Assembly: GCF_900101015.1 (NCBI RefSeq)
Contig: NZ_FNFZ01000030.1
Span: 1-44,681, forward strand
Direction: 5' to 3'
DNA length: 44,681 bases
Source of the DNA: Sarcina sp. DSM 11001
GTDB taxonomy: Bacteria > Bacillota > Clostridia > Lachnospirales > Lachnospiraceae
Positions within the stretch are counted from its first letter, which is position 1. The number at the start of each line of letters is the position of its first letter. The notes below the pieces were generated by a model, which saw nothing but the letters and a program-made list of their open reading frames with translations, did not search any database and was not told the DNA's origin. Shown here in pieces: positions 1 to 7,642 of this stretch. The position numbers were made by a program, and so were the translations under genes.

Positions 1-17
1 GTTTTATTGTTTTGAGT

Positions 18-1083
18 TTATCTGTAGTTTAGTGTATCAGCCGACTGGCGCCGTAGGTTCCTTTTGAATTTACGGCCCGGTCGGACTGGTACCAGGTATC
101 TACAGATCATACTTGCTGTATCTTCTATCCTGCCGTTTAAAAAGCGGATACAATTCTTTTGTGCCTGAGTATGGTTCAGTACATAGGTATATTTTTCTGT
201 TTTTTTCTTAATATCCCCGACAGCGGATGCAACAAATGATGAAAAATTATATAAAGTCAGCTTGGCATAGATCTCCTGAAGGAGGAACTCTCTTTTCAGA
301 GAGTGGATAGGGACCATGTTTCCTGCATATTTCAGATATCGGTATGCCACTTCATGATTCCACCGGAGGTTGTAGAGCTCTTTGAGCGTCTGCAGAGGAA
401 AAGCATACTTTGGAAGATTTGTCACAATATACTCATAAGAATCTTCTCCAATAGGAAATTTCAGGACACGAAACTGCAATGCATCTGCATTATCTGATCC
501 GGGCTCAATAAAATCGTAGTGCCGGGATGTTGATAAACAATGATAATTCTGCAGCTGAGCATTCTTTTTCGTCCATTTCCCGTATACCCTGAAGCTCGGC
601 ATCCAGAAAAATGTCATTTAAGAGGTCATAAAAGGTATTCAGGTGTATCTGGTTTATGCCTCTACGCCCCTTAATACAATTGATATGACTGAACGCATCA
701 GAAGGATTATAAGGAAGATTGACGCGGGAACCATCTGCTCCAATAAGCTGATATCCTCTAAAAGTCTTTAAAATCTGTGCTTTTTGGGTAAAATGCAGAA
801 AAAGTTCACGAAAAGCTTCTGGCTTCAATTGATTACGGCGTTGGATCATTGCAGAAGCTGTGGGTAATGATTTTTCACCATAGAAATCAACCAGTTCGTC
901 ATTGACTGTTTTAGATCCGGCAGTCATAACAAAGAGCATGGTCTGAACAAGAGATATTTTTCTTGTCCTGGAAAAAGCAGTATCTGTGGATGTAAATGAT
1001 GTTTTTTTACAAGCGAAGAGCGAGTTGATCGAAGAGATCAGGGACTCCCTGATCTGGCCGGGGGTAGTAGGATTATATTGCAT
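18..1083 (-). pseudogene. IS4-family transposase remnant, internally deleted and frameshifted
   Basis: Two minus-strand reading frames together form one IS4-type DDE transposase. The upstream part (505-1083) begins MQYNPTTPGQ after a GGAGGTG ribosome site. It carries the first catalytic region (GADGSRVNLPYNPSDAFSH) and ends EMDEKECSAAELSLF before running out of frame. The downstream part (18 to about 525) resumes with SRHYDF, LQFRVLKFPIGEDSYEYIV and the Y-R-E-K signature LYNLRWNHEVAYRYLKY, and ends VPVRPGRKFKRNLRRQSAD. In related IS4 transposases about 70 residues containing the DRGY motif lie between these blocks, and they are missing here. The lesion is therefore a deletion of roughly 200 bp with a frame change, not programmed frameshifting. 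The enzyme should be inactive. The far end of the element lies outside or at the window edge. Confidence 0.85.
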
Positions 1084-1147
1084 AGCAGCACCTCCAAAAA
1101 AATATATATTTTTCAAGGCGCGCCGCATTTTTTGATCATTTTGTCAA

Positions 1148-1198
1148 GCTTTTTTTGTAAAAAAAGCAAAAAAATCAGAGGATATTTCACCTCTGATT
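1148..1198 (-). terminator. Hairpins upstream of the IS4 remnant, reading toward it
   Basis: On the minus strand a 9-bp perfect stem (AATCAGAGG/CCTCTGATT, arms 1190-1198 and 1173-1181) is followed directly by a T-run, the form of an intrinsic terminator. Just beyond it lies a 20-bp perfect palindrome (1148-1167, GC-T7-GT-A7-GC). Both sit between the element end and the transposase start, so they would block transcription entering the transposase from outside. Many IS elements carry such protection. That role is inferred. Confidence 0.6.
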
Positions 1199-1250
1199 GA
1201 ATAAGAAACTATTGTTTTGGACACAGGGGGGGGCTTAGCTTAATGTCATT

Positions 1251-1324
1251 GGGACGGTCCTTTTGTGTCCGTCCCCTTGTTTATGTCAGTGTAAACAAGG
1301 GGACAGATATAAAAGGACCGTCCC
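1251..1324. repeat. REP-like unit pair in inverted orientation
   Basis: Two 32-bp arms (1251-1282 and 1293-1324) face each other across about 10 bases. Arm 1 reads GGGACGGTCCTTTTGTGTCC and continues GTCCCCTTGTTT. The other arm is its reverse complement with three changes, all of which would be G-U pairs in RNA. The same core recurs at 3050, 37164, 37206, 38452 and 38911-39072. It is a BIME-like arrangement, probably mobilised by the RAYT at 37526-38344. Confidence 0.8.
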
Positions 1325-1359
1325 TCTGTTTTCACAAATGGAACAGGCTTGCTAAACCA

Positions 1360-1427
1360 CCGCCTTTAGGCGGAATCACAATAATGCCCTGGAGGGGCTA
1401 ACTCAAACCACCAGCGGAGCTGGTGGT
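1360..1427. repeat. Three consecutive hairpins, possible IS200/IS605 end remnant
   Basis: Three compact palindromes follow one another: 1360-1373 (CCGCC-TTTA-GGCGG), 1386-1398 (GCCC-TGGAG-GGGC) and 1407-1427 (9-bp stem ACCACCAGC/GCTGGTGGT with a 3-nt loop). Subterminal hairpins of this style are typical of IS200/IS605 ends. No tnpA or tnpB coding sequence accompanies them, so this would be a relic. The assignment is tentative. Confidence 0.35.
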
Positions 1428-1670
1428 CCTGACTTTGTGGTACCTGGCACGTAAACTCAAATTCCGCCTTGAAATCATAATCCTTCGTCTGCTAGAATGA
1501 AAATATCCAAAAGCATGTACAGGGGGCGGCAGGGCCTGCCCCCGCGTGCTTTGTCAGACCGGTGCCGCACCGCGGCGCTGCCGAAGTCTCATTATTCCAT
1601 GGGGCTCCGGCAGACCTGCATCCGCAGCACCGGAGCCCCTCCGCATACAATTTTACTGCAGGAGGTGCAT

Positions 1671-2906
1671 ATGACAAAGAACACCGACACCATAAGCACA
1701 CAGAAAGCAGCTTCCGCGGCCGGGAAGGCTGCCCTTTCCGGCGCGGATATACTGCAGCCGGCACAGTATGATGCTCTCAGCAAGGCAGGATTGCCGACGC
1801 TGCGCTCCGCCTTTCCACAGTACAGGGAGCTTGCAGAAGTCCTTCAGGAAATTGCCGCATCCCCGGAGATGACCGGCACTTTCCGGTCCCTGACACCCTC
1901 CCGCCGGCAGGAGTTTCTGGACTTCTGCTGCGGTAACAGGGGCGTGCGCGTCCTCTATGATTCCTATTTCAAATATGTGTTTGACCCGGATGTACAGGCC
2001 GCGGCGCTTTCCCGCATGATCTCCGTTCTGATCGGACTGGATGTAAAGCTGGTACAGATCCTCCCCAATGAATCCCACCTGGGGGCGGATTACACACTGG
2101 TCATCATGGACATCATAGTGGAGGCGTCTGACGGGAGCATCGTGAACGTCGAAGTCCAGAAGATCGGATACAATTTCCCCGGGGAGCGGGCAGCCTGCTA
2201 TAATGCGGACCTGCTCCTGCGCCAGTACCAGCGGATCCGTAAGGAATTCTCCGAAAATGACAGTCCGCAGGAGGGTGACGGAAACAGGGAAGAAGACAGG
2301 GAGGGTAAAAAGGGGACATTCAGCTACAAATATATCCGACCTGTATACACTATCGTGTTTATGGAGACTTCCACGAAGGAATTCCACAGATTCCGGCAGG
2401 ATTACATCCACACCTTCGCCCCTGTTTCAGATACCGGCCTGAAGCTGAATCTCCTGCAGAACTACATTTTCGTCCCCCTCGATATTTTCCGGAGCCATCT
2501 TGATGCCCTGCTCCGCCCTGCGGGCGGGCAGCCCATGACGGAAAAAGAGGCCTGGCTTGCCTTCCTGTCCTCCGATGACCCCCGGATCATCCTTAGGATC
2601 CTGGAGGACTATCCCGGCATCTTCCGTCCGTTATACGACAGGATCTGCACAATGTGCCAAAACACGAAGGAGATGATGCACATGTTCTCAGAAGAACTCT
2701 CCATCCTGGACAAAAATACGGTTATGATGATGATCGAAGAGCAGCAGGAAACCATCGAACAACAGAAGCAGGAGCTGTCGCATCAAAAACAGGAACTGTC
2801 ACAGAAAGACAAAACCATTGGCCAACAGAAGCGGGAGCTTTCACAGCAGAAACAGGAAATCGAGTATCTCCGCAGGGAGCTGGAGAAAGCCCTGCAGAAA
2901 AAATAA
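1671..2906 (+). CDS. PD-(D/E)XK nuclease family transposase-like protein (Rpn/PDDEXK_2 type)
   Basis: 411 residues. The start ATG at 1671 follows a GCAGGAGGTGCAT ribosome site, and the longer open frame upstream lacks one. The middle (about residues 90-270) has the fold signature of the PDDEXK transposase/Rpn nuclease family: YDSYFKYVF, then D147 in MDIIVEASDG and E161-x-Q163 in VNVEVQK, followed by ERAACYNADLLLRQY. Rpn proteins are known as DNA endonucleases linked to recombination and phage defence. The C-terminal 60 residues are a coiled coil built from a repeated heptad (QQKQELS, HQKQELS, QQKRELS). A charged stretch (GDGNREEDREGKK) interrupts the domain near residue 200. It stands alone with REP-like repeats on both sides and terminators downstream. 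Its activity as transposase or defence nuclease cannot be told from sequence. Confidence 0.75.
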   Translation: MTKNTDTISTQKAASAAGKAALSGADILQPAQYDALSKAGLPTLRSAFPQYRELAEVLQEIAASPEMTGTFRSLTPSRRQEFLDFCCGNRGVRVLYDSYFKYVFDPDVQAAALSRMISVLIGLDVKLVQILPNESHLGADYTLVIMDIIVEASDGSIVNVEVQKIGYNFPGERAACYNADLLLRQYQRIRKEFSENDSPQEGDGNREEDREGKKGTFSYKYIRPVYTIVFMETSTKEFHRFRQDYIHTFAPVSDTGLKLNLLQNYIFVPLDIFRSHLDALLRPAGGQPMTEKEAWLAFLSSDDPRIILRILEDYPGIFRPLYDRICTMCQNTKEMMHMFSEELSILDKNTVMMMIEEQQETIEQQKQELSHQKQELSQKDKTIGQQKRELSQQKQEIEYLRRELEKALQKK

Positions 2907-2977
2907 AACCGGTTTCTTCTTAATCCTGTTTACCAACAGGACAGAAGAAAGTGAAGAAGATTGACAGAAACACAAGG

Positions 2978-3019
2978 AAATGGCCGGGAATCTGTCCCTC
3001 GTGGGACACCCGGTCATTT
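2978..3019 (+). terminator. Intrinsic terminator after the PDDEXK gene
   Basis: An interrupted long stem (AAATG-CCGGG-GTCCC, loop TCGT, GGGAC-CCCGG-CATTT) is followed by a T-rich tail (CTTTTG). A second hairpin lies just upstream at 2913-2950 (TTTCTTCT and TCCTGTT with complements), without a T-run. Together they should close the upstream unit. Confidence 0.65.
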
Positions 3020-3049
3020 CTTTTGTGCGCCGGGCATGGCGTAGTCTGC

Positions 3050-3111
3050 GGGGACGGTTCTTTTGTATGGACCAGGGTGGACCAGGGGACGGTTCCCCGG
3101 TCCGTTTTTTT
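3050..3111 (+). repeat. REP-like sequence ending in a terminator hairpin
   Basis: 3050-3067 repeats the REP core (GGGGACGGTTCTTTTGTA). The adjoining 3079-3104 folds as GGACC-A-GGGGA/TCCCC-GGTCC with a short loop and runs into seven Ts (3105-3111). This REP-derived segment may therefore act as an intrinsic terminator ahead of the polyphosphate operon promoter. Confidence 0.6.
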
Positions 3112-3132
3112 CGATAGAAATTACCCCGCGCT

Positions 3133-3165
3133 TTCAATCTTTCTTCAATCTACCTCCTTTACAAT
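3133..3165 (+). promoter_or_regulatory. Predicted OmpR-type regulated promoter of the VTC operon
   Basis: TTCAATC occurs at 3133-3139 and 3144-3150, an 11-bp period with a 4-base gap. This is the geometry bound by tandem OmpR/PhoB-type regulators. TACAAT at 3160-3165 fits a -10 box, 16 bases from the second repeat start to the -10 start. No good -35 is visible, as expected where an activator overlaps it. The promoter at 9068-9100 has the same parts at the same spacing. The likely regulator is the OmpR-type protein at 6959-7642. Confidence 0.65.
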
Positions 3166-3189
3166 GTGCCCAACAACTGTAAAGGAGGT
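3152..3189 (+). promoter_or_regulatory. Inverted repeat spanning -10 box and ribosome site
   Basis: A perfect 12-bp inverted repeat (ACCTCCTTTACA at 3152-3163, TGTAAAGGAGGT at 3178-3189) has a 14-base loop. The left arm overlaps the -10 box and the right arm is the ribosome binding site AAAGGAGGT. In read-through transcripts the hairpin would hide the ribosome site and, with the T-rich tail, could terminate. Transcripts starting at the local promoter would contain only the right arm and be translatable. Confidence 0.55.
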
Positions 3190-3196
3190 TATTTTT

Positions 3197-3874
3197 ATGG
3201 ATCCGAAATACAGACATGAATGGAAACATGTTCTGAATACCGGGGATCTGCTGATCCTGCGGCAGCGGCTGCGGGCCGTCATGGAGAGCGATCCTCACGC
3301 GATCGATGGAAAGTATTATATACGAAGCCTGTACTTTGATAATCCCGATGACAAAGCCCTGCGGGAAAAGATCGACGGTGTCAATATGCGGGAAAAATTC
3401 AGAATCCGGCTCTATAACTGCGATTCTTCTGTGATCCACCTGGAGAAGAAAAGCAAGAGGAACGGGCTTGGAACCAAATATTCCGCCGTCTTGACTGCGG
3501 AACAGGCGCAGAAGATCGTAGACGGCGATATTGACTGGATGCTCGGTTCCGACCACCCTCTGATCCAGGAGCTGTACTGCAAGATGCGGTATCAGGGAAT
3601 GCGGCCGAAAACCATCGTGGATTATACCAGGGAGCCCTTTATTTTCCGTCCGGGGAACGTCCGGGTGACCCTGGATTACGATATCCGGACCGGGCTCGGG
3701 TGTACAGATTTCCTGAATCCGGACGCCGTCACGATCCCTGCCGGGGATGCGCCGATCCTCATTGAAGTAAAGTGGGATGAGTTCCTTCCCTCGATCATTC
3801 GGGACCTGGTTTCCATACCGGACCGGCGGGTCGGCTCTTTTTCCAAATACGCGCAGTGCCGTATTTACGGCTGA
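3197..3874 (+). CDS. VTC-domain polyphosphate polymerase-like protein
   Basis: 225 residues. The ATG at 3197 lies 7 bases after AAAGGAGGT, and the longer open frame upstream runs through the promoter and is rejected. The protein is essentially one VTC domain: RHEWKHVLN near the N terminus, YYIRSLYFDNP, the basic strand HLEKKSKRNGLGTKYS, VDYTREPF, and the acidic metal-site strand LIEVKWDEFLP near the C terminus. In yeast the VTC tunnel domain makes polyphosphate from ATP. Bacterial stand-alone versions are usually annotated as polyphosphate polymerase-domain proteins, and their product is not settled. It heads an apparent operon with DUF4956, a beta-helix surface protein and a two-component system. 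That gene order recurs in gut Clostridia (from memory, not searched). Confidence 0.85.
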   Translation: MDPKYRHEWKHVLNTGDLLILRQRLRAVMESDPHAIDGKYYIRSLYFDNPDDKALREKIDGVNMREKFRIRLYNCDSSVIHLEKKSKRNGLGTKYSAVLTAEQAQKIVDGDIDWMLGSDHPLIQELYCKMRYQGMRPKTIVDYTREPFIFRPGNVRVTLDYDIRTGLGCTDFLNPDAVTIPAGDAPILIEVKWDEFLPSIIRDLVSIPDRRVGSFSKYAQCRIYG

Positions 3875-3948
3875 TGAAATAGTATTCAGAATAATGAAGC
3901 AGTATTCAGAAGAATAAATTCAGATAATCAAAAAAAGGAGAGTTTACC

Positions 3949-4620
3949 ATGACATTTTCAGATATCTTTAAATCCAGCTTTCTTACAAACGTGACCAGTG
4001 TCAGTCTTCTGGACATGGTGCTTGCCCTGGTCCTGGCCTTCGGTGTCGGCCTTTTCGTATTTTTTATTTATAAAAAGACATACTCAGGAGTGATGTATTC
4101 CTCTTCCTTCGGCATGACGCTGATCGCCCTGACGATGATCACGACCCTGGTCATTCTGGCCGTAACGAGCAATGTGGTGCTGTCCCTGGGTATGGTCGGC
4201 GCCCTGTCCATCGTCCGTTTCCGGACAGCGATCAAGGAGCCCATGGATATCGCCTTCCTGTTCTGGTCCATTGCTGTTGGTATTGTGCTGGGAGCAGGCC
4301 TGATCCCGCTGGCGGTCTTTGGCAGCGTCGTGATCGGCATCATCCTGCTGGTATTTGCCAACCGCAAGGACAGCTCCAATCCCTATATCGTTGTCCTCTC
4401 CTGTGAGGGGAACGAGAGCGAGAAGGCGGCAGCGGCATATCTTGCGCAGCAGACAAATAAATGCATCGTCAAGAGCAAGACCGCGCGGAAGGGCAGTGTG
4501 GAGCTGAACATGGAAGTCCGCCTGAAGGACGACAACACTGACTTCATCAACAAGCTGGCAGACCTGCCCGGCGTGCAGAACGCAGTACTTGTGAGCTATA
4601 ACGGCGATTACATGGGATAA
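3949..4620 (+). CDS. DUF4956-family membrane protein
   Basis: 223 residues, preceded by AAAAAAGGAGAG. Four hydrophobic segments (about residues 22-42, 53-78, 94-112 and 113-132) contain the conserved loop GMVGALSIVRFRTAIKEP, characteristic of DUF4956 proteins. A soluble C-terminal domain (about residues 143-223) follows with an alpha/beta pattern (YIVVLSCEG, VELNMEVRLKDD, LPGVQNAVLVSYNGD). Its partner is the VTC protein 74 bases upstream, and the two families are found together repeatedly. The membrane part could form a channel or scaffold for the polymer made by the VTC domain, but this is inference. The stop at 4620 is followed 12 bases later by the GTG of the next gene, so translation is probably coupled. 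Confidence 0.8.
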   Translation: MTFSDIFKSSFLTNVTSVSLLDMVLALVLAFGVGLFVFFIYKKTYSGVMYSSSFGMTLIALTMITTLVILAVTSNVVLSLGMVGALSIVRFRTAIKEPMDIAFLFWSIAVGIVLGAGLIPLAVFGSVVIGIILLVFANRKDSSNPYIVVLSCEGNESEKAAAAYLAQQTNKCIVKSKTARKGSVELNMEVRLKDDNTDFINKLADLPGVQNAVLVSYNGDYMG

Positions 4621-4632
4621 GGAGGAGACCAG

Positions 4633-6918
4633 GTGTCTACGCACAAAAACATCGACAGAATATGTGTTGTCGTACTCGTGCTGACGCTTCTTGTGACTGT
4701 GGCCTTCATGAATGGTGAAAAGCTGGGAATCAGGGTAGTTGCGGATGAAGATGCGGAGTCTTACAGCGGCAGTACATATTTTACAGAAAATGATGTGGAC
4801 GGAGACTGGGCGGATAACGCATATACGACCTATATCACCCTGGATGGCTCCGGGGGAACGATCGACGGTAACGGGGCCTATTTTCTGGACGGAGATCTTG
4901 TGATCTCAAATGGCGGGTGGTACGTACTCACCGGTACCCTGGAGGATGGAAAGATCATCGTGGACGCCCATGATTCCTCCAAGGTCTGGATCCGGCTGAA
5001 CGGCGTGACGGTCAGCTGCTCCGATGATGCCTGTCTGCGGGTCGATCAGGCAGACAAGGTCTTCCTGACCCTGGCGGAGGATACGGAGAACTCTTTCACC
5101 AGCGGGACTGTCTACTCCGAGGAGGCGCTGGCGGACAATACCGGCGGCACGATCTTTTCCCATGATGATCTGACCATCAACGGCAGCGGCAGTCTGTCGA
5201 TTACGGCGGGATATAAGCATGGCATCGACGTCAATGATTCTCTCGTCATCACCGGGGGAAATATCACGATCACAGCGCCCCAGGACGGCATCCATGTGAG
5301 TGACAGCCTGCGCTTTATGGAGGCTTCACTGACCATAGACGCAGGAGATGACGCGGTGCACAGCGACGATGAACTCTACATTGAGAGCGGCACTGTTCTC
5401 ATCAATTCCTGCTATGAAGGCCTCGAAGCGGTGACCATCGAGATCACCGGAGGCGACATTACGATGTATCCCACCGATGACGGCATCAACGCCAATGGCG
5501 GCAGCAGCACGATGGGGTTCGGCGGCCGGGGAGGCGGCGGAACAAATGGAATGCCTTCTCCTCCGGATTTTTCTGACAGGGATATGTCATCCATGTCGAA
5601 TACCTCGGAGGGCGGAATGCCTTCGATGCCGGGAGAAATGTCCGGAACGACATCAACAGACGGAGAGATGTCCGGGATGCCCTCTCAGGGAGAAATGTCT
5701 TCGATGCCGGGAGAAATGTCCGGAACGACATCAACAGACGGAGAGATGACCTCCGGGATGCCCTCTCAGGGAGAGATGCCTTCGATACCGGGAGAAATGC
5801 CCGGAACGACATCAACAGACGGAGAGATGACCTCCGGGATGCCCTCTCAGGGGGAGATGCCTTCTACACCCGGAGAGATGCCCGGAGCGGCCCAGACAGA
5901 GAACAGTGATACTGACGATACTGCGACCGATGAAAAAGAACCATATATCCGCATCAGCGGCGGTACATTGACGATCATCAATGCGACCGGCCGGGACGCG
6001 GACGGCCTTGATTCCAACGGAAGCATCTATATTGACGGCGGAGACATCCGCATCAGCCTCCTGGGAGACGGCACGAACAATGCCATTGATTACGGCAGTG
6101 AGAGCGGGGGCGAATGTATCGTTACCGGCGGCACAATTCTGGCCTTCGGAGGATCCGGTATGGCAGAAGAGTTCAGCGAAAACTGTACGCAGTGCGCGGT
6201 CCTTTACAACATCGGCTCCACTGTGGAGGCGGGGACCCTGTTCAGCCTTTTGGATCAGGAGGGTGAGGAGATCATCTCCTATACACCTGAATGCAGTTAT
6301 TCTTCCGTGTCCTTCAGCCTGCCGGAAATGACGGTCGGGGAGACTTATACCGTCGTCTGCGGTGAAAACAGCAGTGAACTGACAATGGATTCAACCGCTG
6401 TGTCTGCAGGCACCACTGCCGGTGAAAAAATCGGCGGCAATGCCGGCGGTCATGCCTTCGGTATGGGCGGCATGGGCGGTATGCGGCGAGGCGGTATGGG
6501 CTTTCAAAATGGAAGCGCGGAAAATGGAAGCGTGGAAAATGGAAGCGCAGAAAATGGAAGCACGGAAAGTGGAAGCACGGAAAGTGGAAACCCGGAAAAC
6601 GGCAGCACAGAAAGTGGAAGCGCGGAAAGTGGAAACTCGGAAAACGGAAGCGCAGAAAGTGGAAGCACGGAAAGTGGAAGTGTGGAAGCAGAAGTGAATG
6701 AAACAGGTTACGGACACAGAACCCGGCCGGCAGGAGACCAGGCAGGGGGGAAGGGATTCATTCCGGAAGGCGCTGCTGACACAGAGGATCAAGTGACAGA
6801 ATATAGTGGATTTACGGCCTTAAGTGAATTCAGCAGCGAAGTCTGGCTCCTCCTAGGAGCTTCCGTCCTTGCGCTGATTGCGGCAATATTGTTTGCAAAG
6901 TACTATCGGAAGCACTAA
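4633..6918 (+). CDS. Cthe_2159/DUF4353-type beta-helix carbohydrate-binding surface protein
   Basis: 761 residues from a GTG start (4633) with GGAGGAGACCAG upstream. An N-terminal membrane segment (about residues 9-27) serves as signal or anchor. A right-handed beta-helix with short repeating strands follows (GGWYVLTGTLEDGKIIVDA, DDLTINGSGSLSITAGYKHG, DGIHVSDSLRFMEASLTIDAGDD at about 80-290). A low-complexity linker (about 320-425) is built from PSMPGEMSGTTSTDGEM-like units, then the helix resumes (IRISGGTLTIINATGRDADG). A second repetitive tract (NGSAENGS, ESGSTESG) occupies about 615-690. A C-terminal membrane helix (about 735-756) ends in basic residues. No LPxTG motif is seen. Cthe_2159 was reported to bind acidic polysaccharides. 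Here the protein is probably displayed on the cell surface with its helix exposed. Confidence 0.8.
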   Translation: MSTHKNIDRICVVVLVLTLLVTVAFMNGEKLGIRVVADEDAESYSGSTYFTENDVDGDWADNAYTTYITLDGSGGTIDGNGAYFLDGDLVISNGGWYVLTGTLEDGKIIVDAHDSSKVWIRLNGVTVSCSDDACLRVDQADKVFLTLAEDTENSFTSGTVYSEEALADNTGGTIFSHDDLTINGSGSLSITAGYKHGIDVNDSLVITGGNITITAPQDGIHVSDSLRFMEASLTIDAGDDAVHSDDELYIESGTVLINSCYEGLEAVTIEITGGDITMYPTDDGINANGGSSTMGFGGRGGGGTNGMPSPPDFSDRDMSSMSNTSEGGMPSMPGEMSGTTSTDGEMSGMPSQGEMSSMPGEMSGTTSTDGEMTSGMPSQGEMPSIPGEMPGTTSTDGEMTSGMPSQGEMPSTPGEMPGAAQTENSDTDDTATDEKEPYIRISGGTLTIINATGRDADGLDSNGSIYIDGGDIRISLLGDGTNNAIDYGSESGGECIVTGGTILAFGGSGMAEEFSENCTQCAVLYNIGSTVEAGTLFSLLDQEGEEIISYTPECSYSSVSFSLPEMTVGETYTVVCGENSSELTMDSTAVSAGTTAGEKIGGNAGGHAFGMGGMGGMRRGGMGFQNGSAENGSVENGSAENGSTESGSTESGNPENGSTESGSAESGNSENGSAESGSTESGSVEAEVNETGYGHRTRPAGDQAGGKGFIPEGAADTEDQVTEYSGFTALSEFSSEVWLLLGASVLALIAAILFAKYYRKH
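5623..5890 (+). repeat. In-frame tandem repeats in the surface protein gene
   Basis: Units start at 5623, 5701, 5782 and 5863 (periods 78, 81 and 81, all multiples of 3), each encoding PSxPGEMxGTTSTDGEMxSGMPSQGEM in pieces. A second repetitive tract (6508-6690) is built from 12-base GGAAGC-type units. Both keep the reading frame, so changes in copy number would alter protein length only. Confidence 0.85.
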
Positions 6919-6958
6919 AATATCAGAAAGTCTACTTTTAGCAAAAGGCGGTGACATC

Positions 6959-7642
6959 ATGCGGGTACTTCTGGCTGAAGATGAAAAGAGAATGGCAGCG
7001 GCCCTGGCAGCCCTGCTGAAACAGGAAAAATATGACGTTGACCATATGGAAGACGGAATATCGGCCCTCGCTGCGCTGGAGAGCGGTGTTTATGATATAG
7101 CTGTTCTCGACGTGATGATGCCCGGGATGAACGGCTTCGAGGTGGCCCGCAGAGCCAGAGGCAAGGGAATCAGGACACCCATCCTGATGCTGACAGCGAA
7201 AAGTCAGCTGGACGACAAGGTCACCGGTCTGGACAGCGGCGCGGATGATTATCTGACCAAGCCTTTTCAGAGCAAAGAGCTTCTGGCCAGACTCCGGGCC
7301 CTGGGACGCCGGAATGCTGGTTTTCAGGATAATAGTCTGAGCTACGGAGACCTGTCCCTGGACACCTCGAAGGCTGTGCTGACCTGTCAGACTACAGGAC
7401 AGAGTGTGAGACTCGGGGAAAAGGAGCTTCGGATCCTGGAGTACATGTTCGGTAATAAAGGGCAGATCATGACCAGGGAGCAGCTCGCCGTGAAGATCTG
7501 GGGCTTTGAAAATGAAGCGGAATACAATAACGTGGAGGTCTATATGTCTTTCACGAGGAAGAAGCTGGCCTTTGTCGGCTCCAGGGTCGGGATCAAGGCT
7601 GTGCGCGGCCTGGGTTATGAATTGAGGATGAAAGATGTTTAA
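6959..7642 (+). CDS. OmpR/PhoB-type response regulator
   Basis: 227 residues. The ATG at 6959 begins MRVLLAEDEKRM, and the longer frame overlapping the previous gene is less likely. The ribosome site is modest (GGCGGTG). The receiver domain (residues 1-120) has the acidic pair E7/D8, phospho-acceptor D51 in AVLDVMMPG, T79 and K101 in LTKPF. The winged-helix DNA-binding domain (about 130-225) shows LGEKELRILEYM, QIMTREQLAVKIWG and VRGLGYEL. The sensor kinase gene overlaps its end by 8 bases. The likely targets are the two 11-bp-period direct repeats at 3133-3150 and 9068-9085, which have the geometry this family binds. It would then regulate its own operon and the glycosidase operon downstream. 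Confidence 0.93.
   Translation: MRVLLAEDEKRMAAALAALLKQEKYDVDHMEDGISALAALESGVYDIAVLDVMMPGMNGFEVARRARGKGIRTPILMLTAKSQLDDKVTGLDSGADDYLTKPFQSKELLARLRALGRRNAGFQDNSLSYGDLSLDTSKAVLTCQTTGQSVRLGEKELRILEYMFGNKGQIMTREQLAVKIWGFENEAEYNNVEVYMSFTRKKLAFVGSRVGIKAVRGLGYELRMKDV

Noticed and set aside
505-617. Programmed frameshift joining the two IS4 frames
   Set aside because: About 70 conserved residues, including DRGY, are missing at the joint, so a frameshift would not restore the enzyme.
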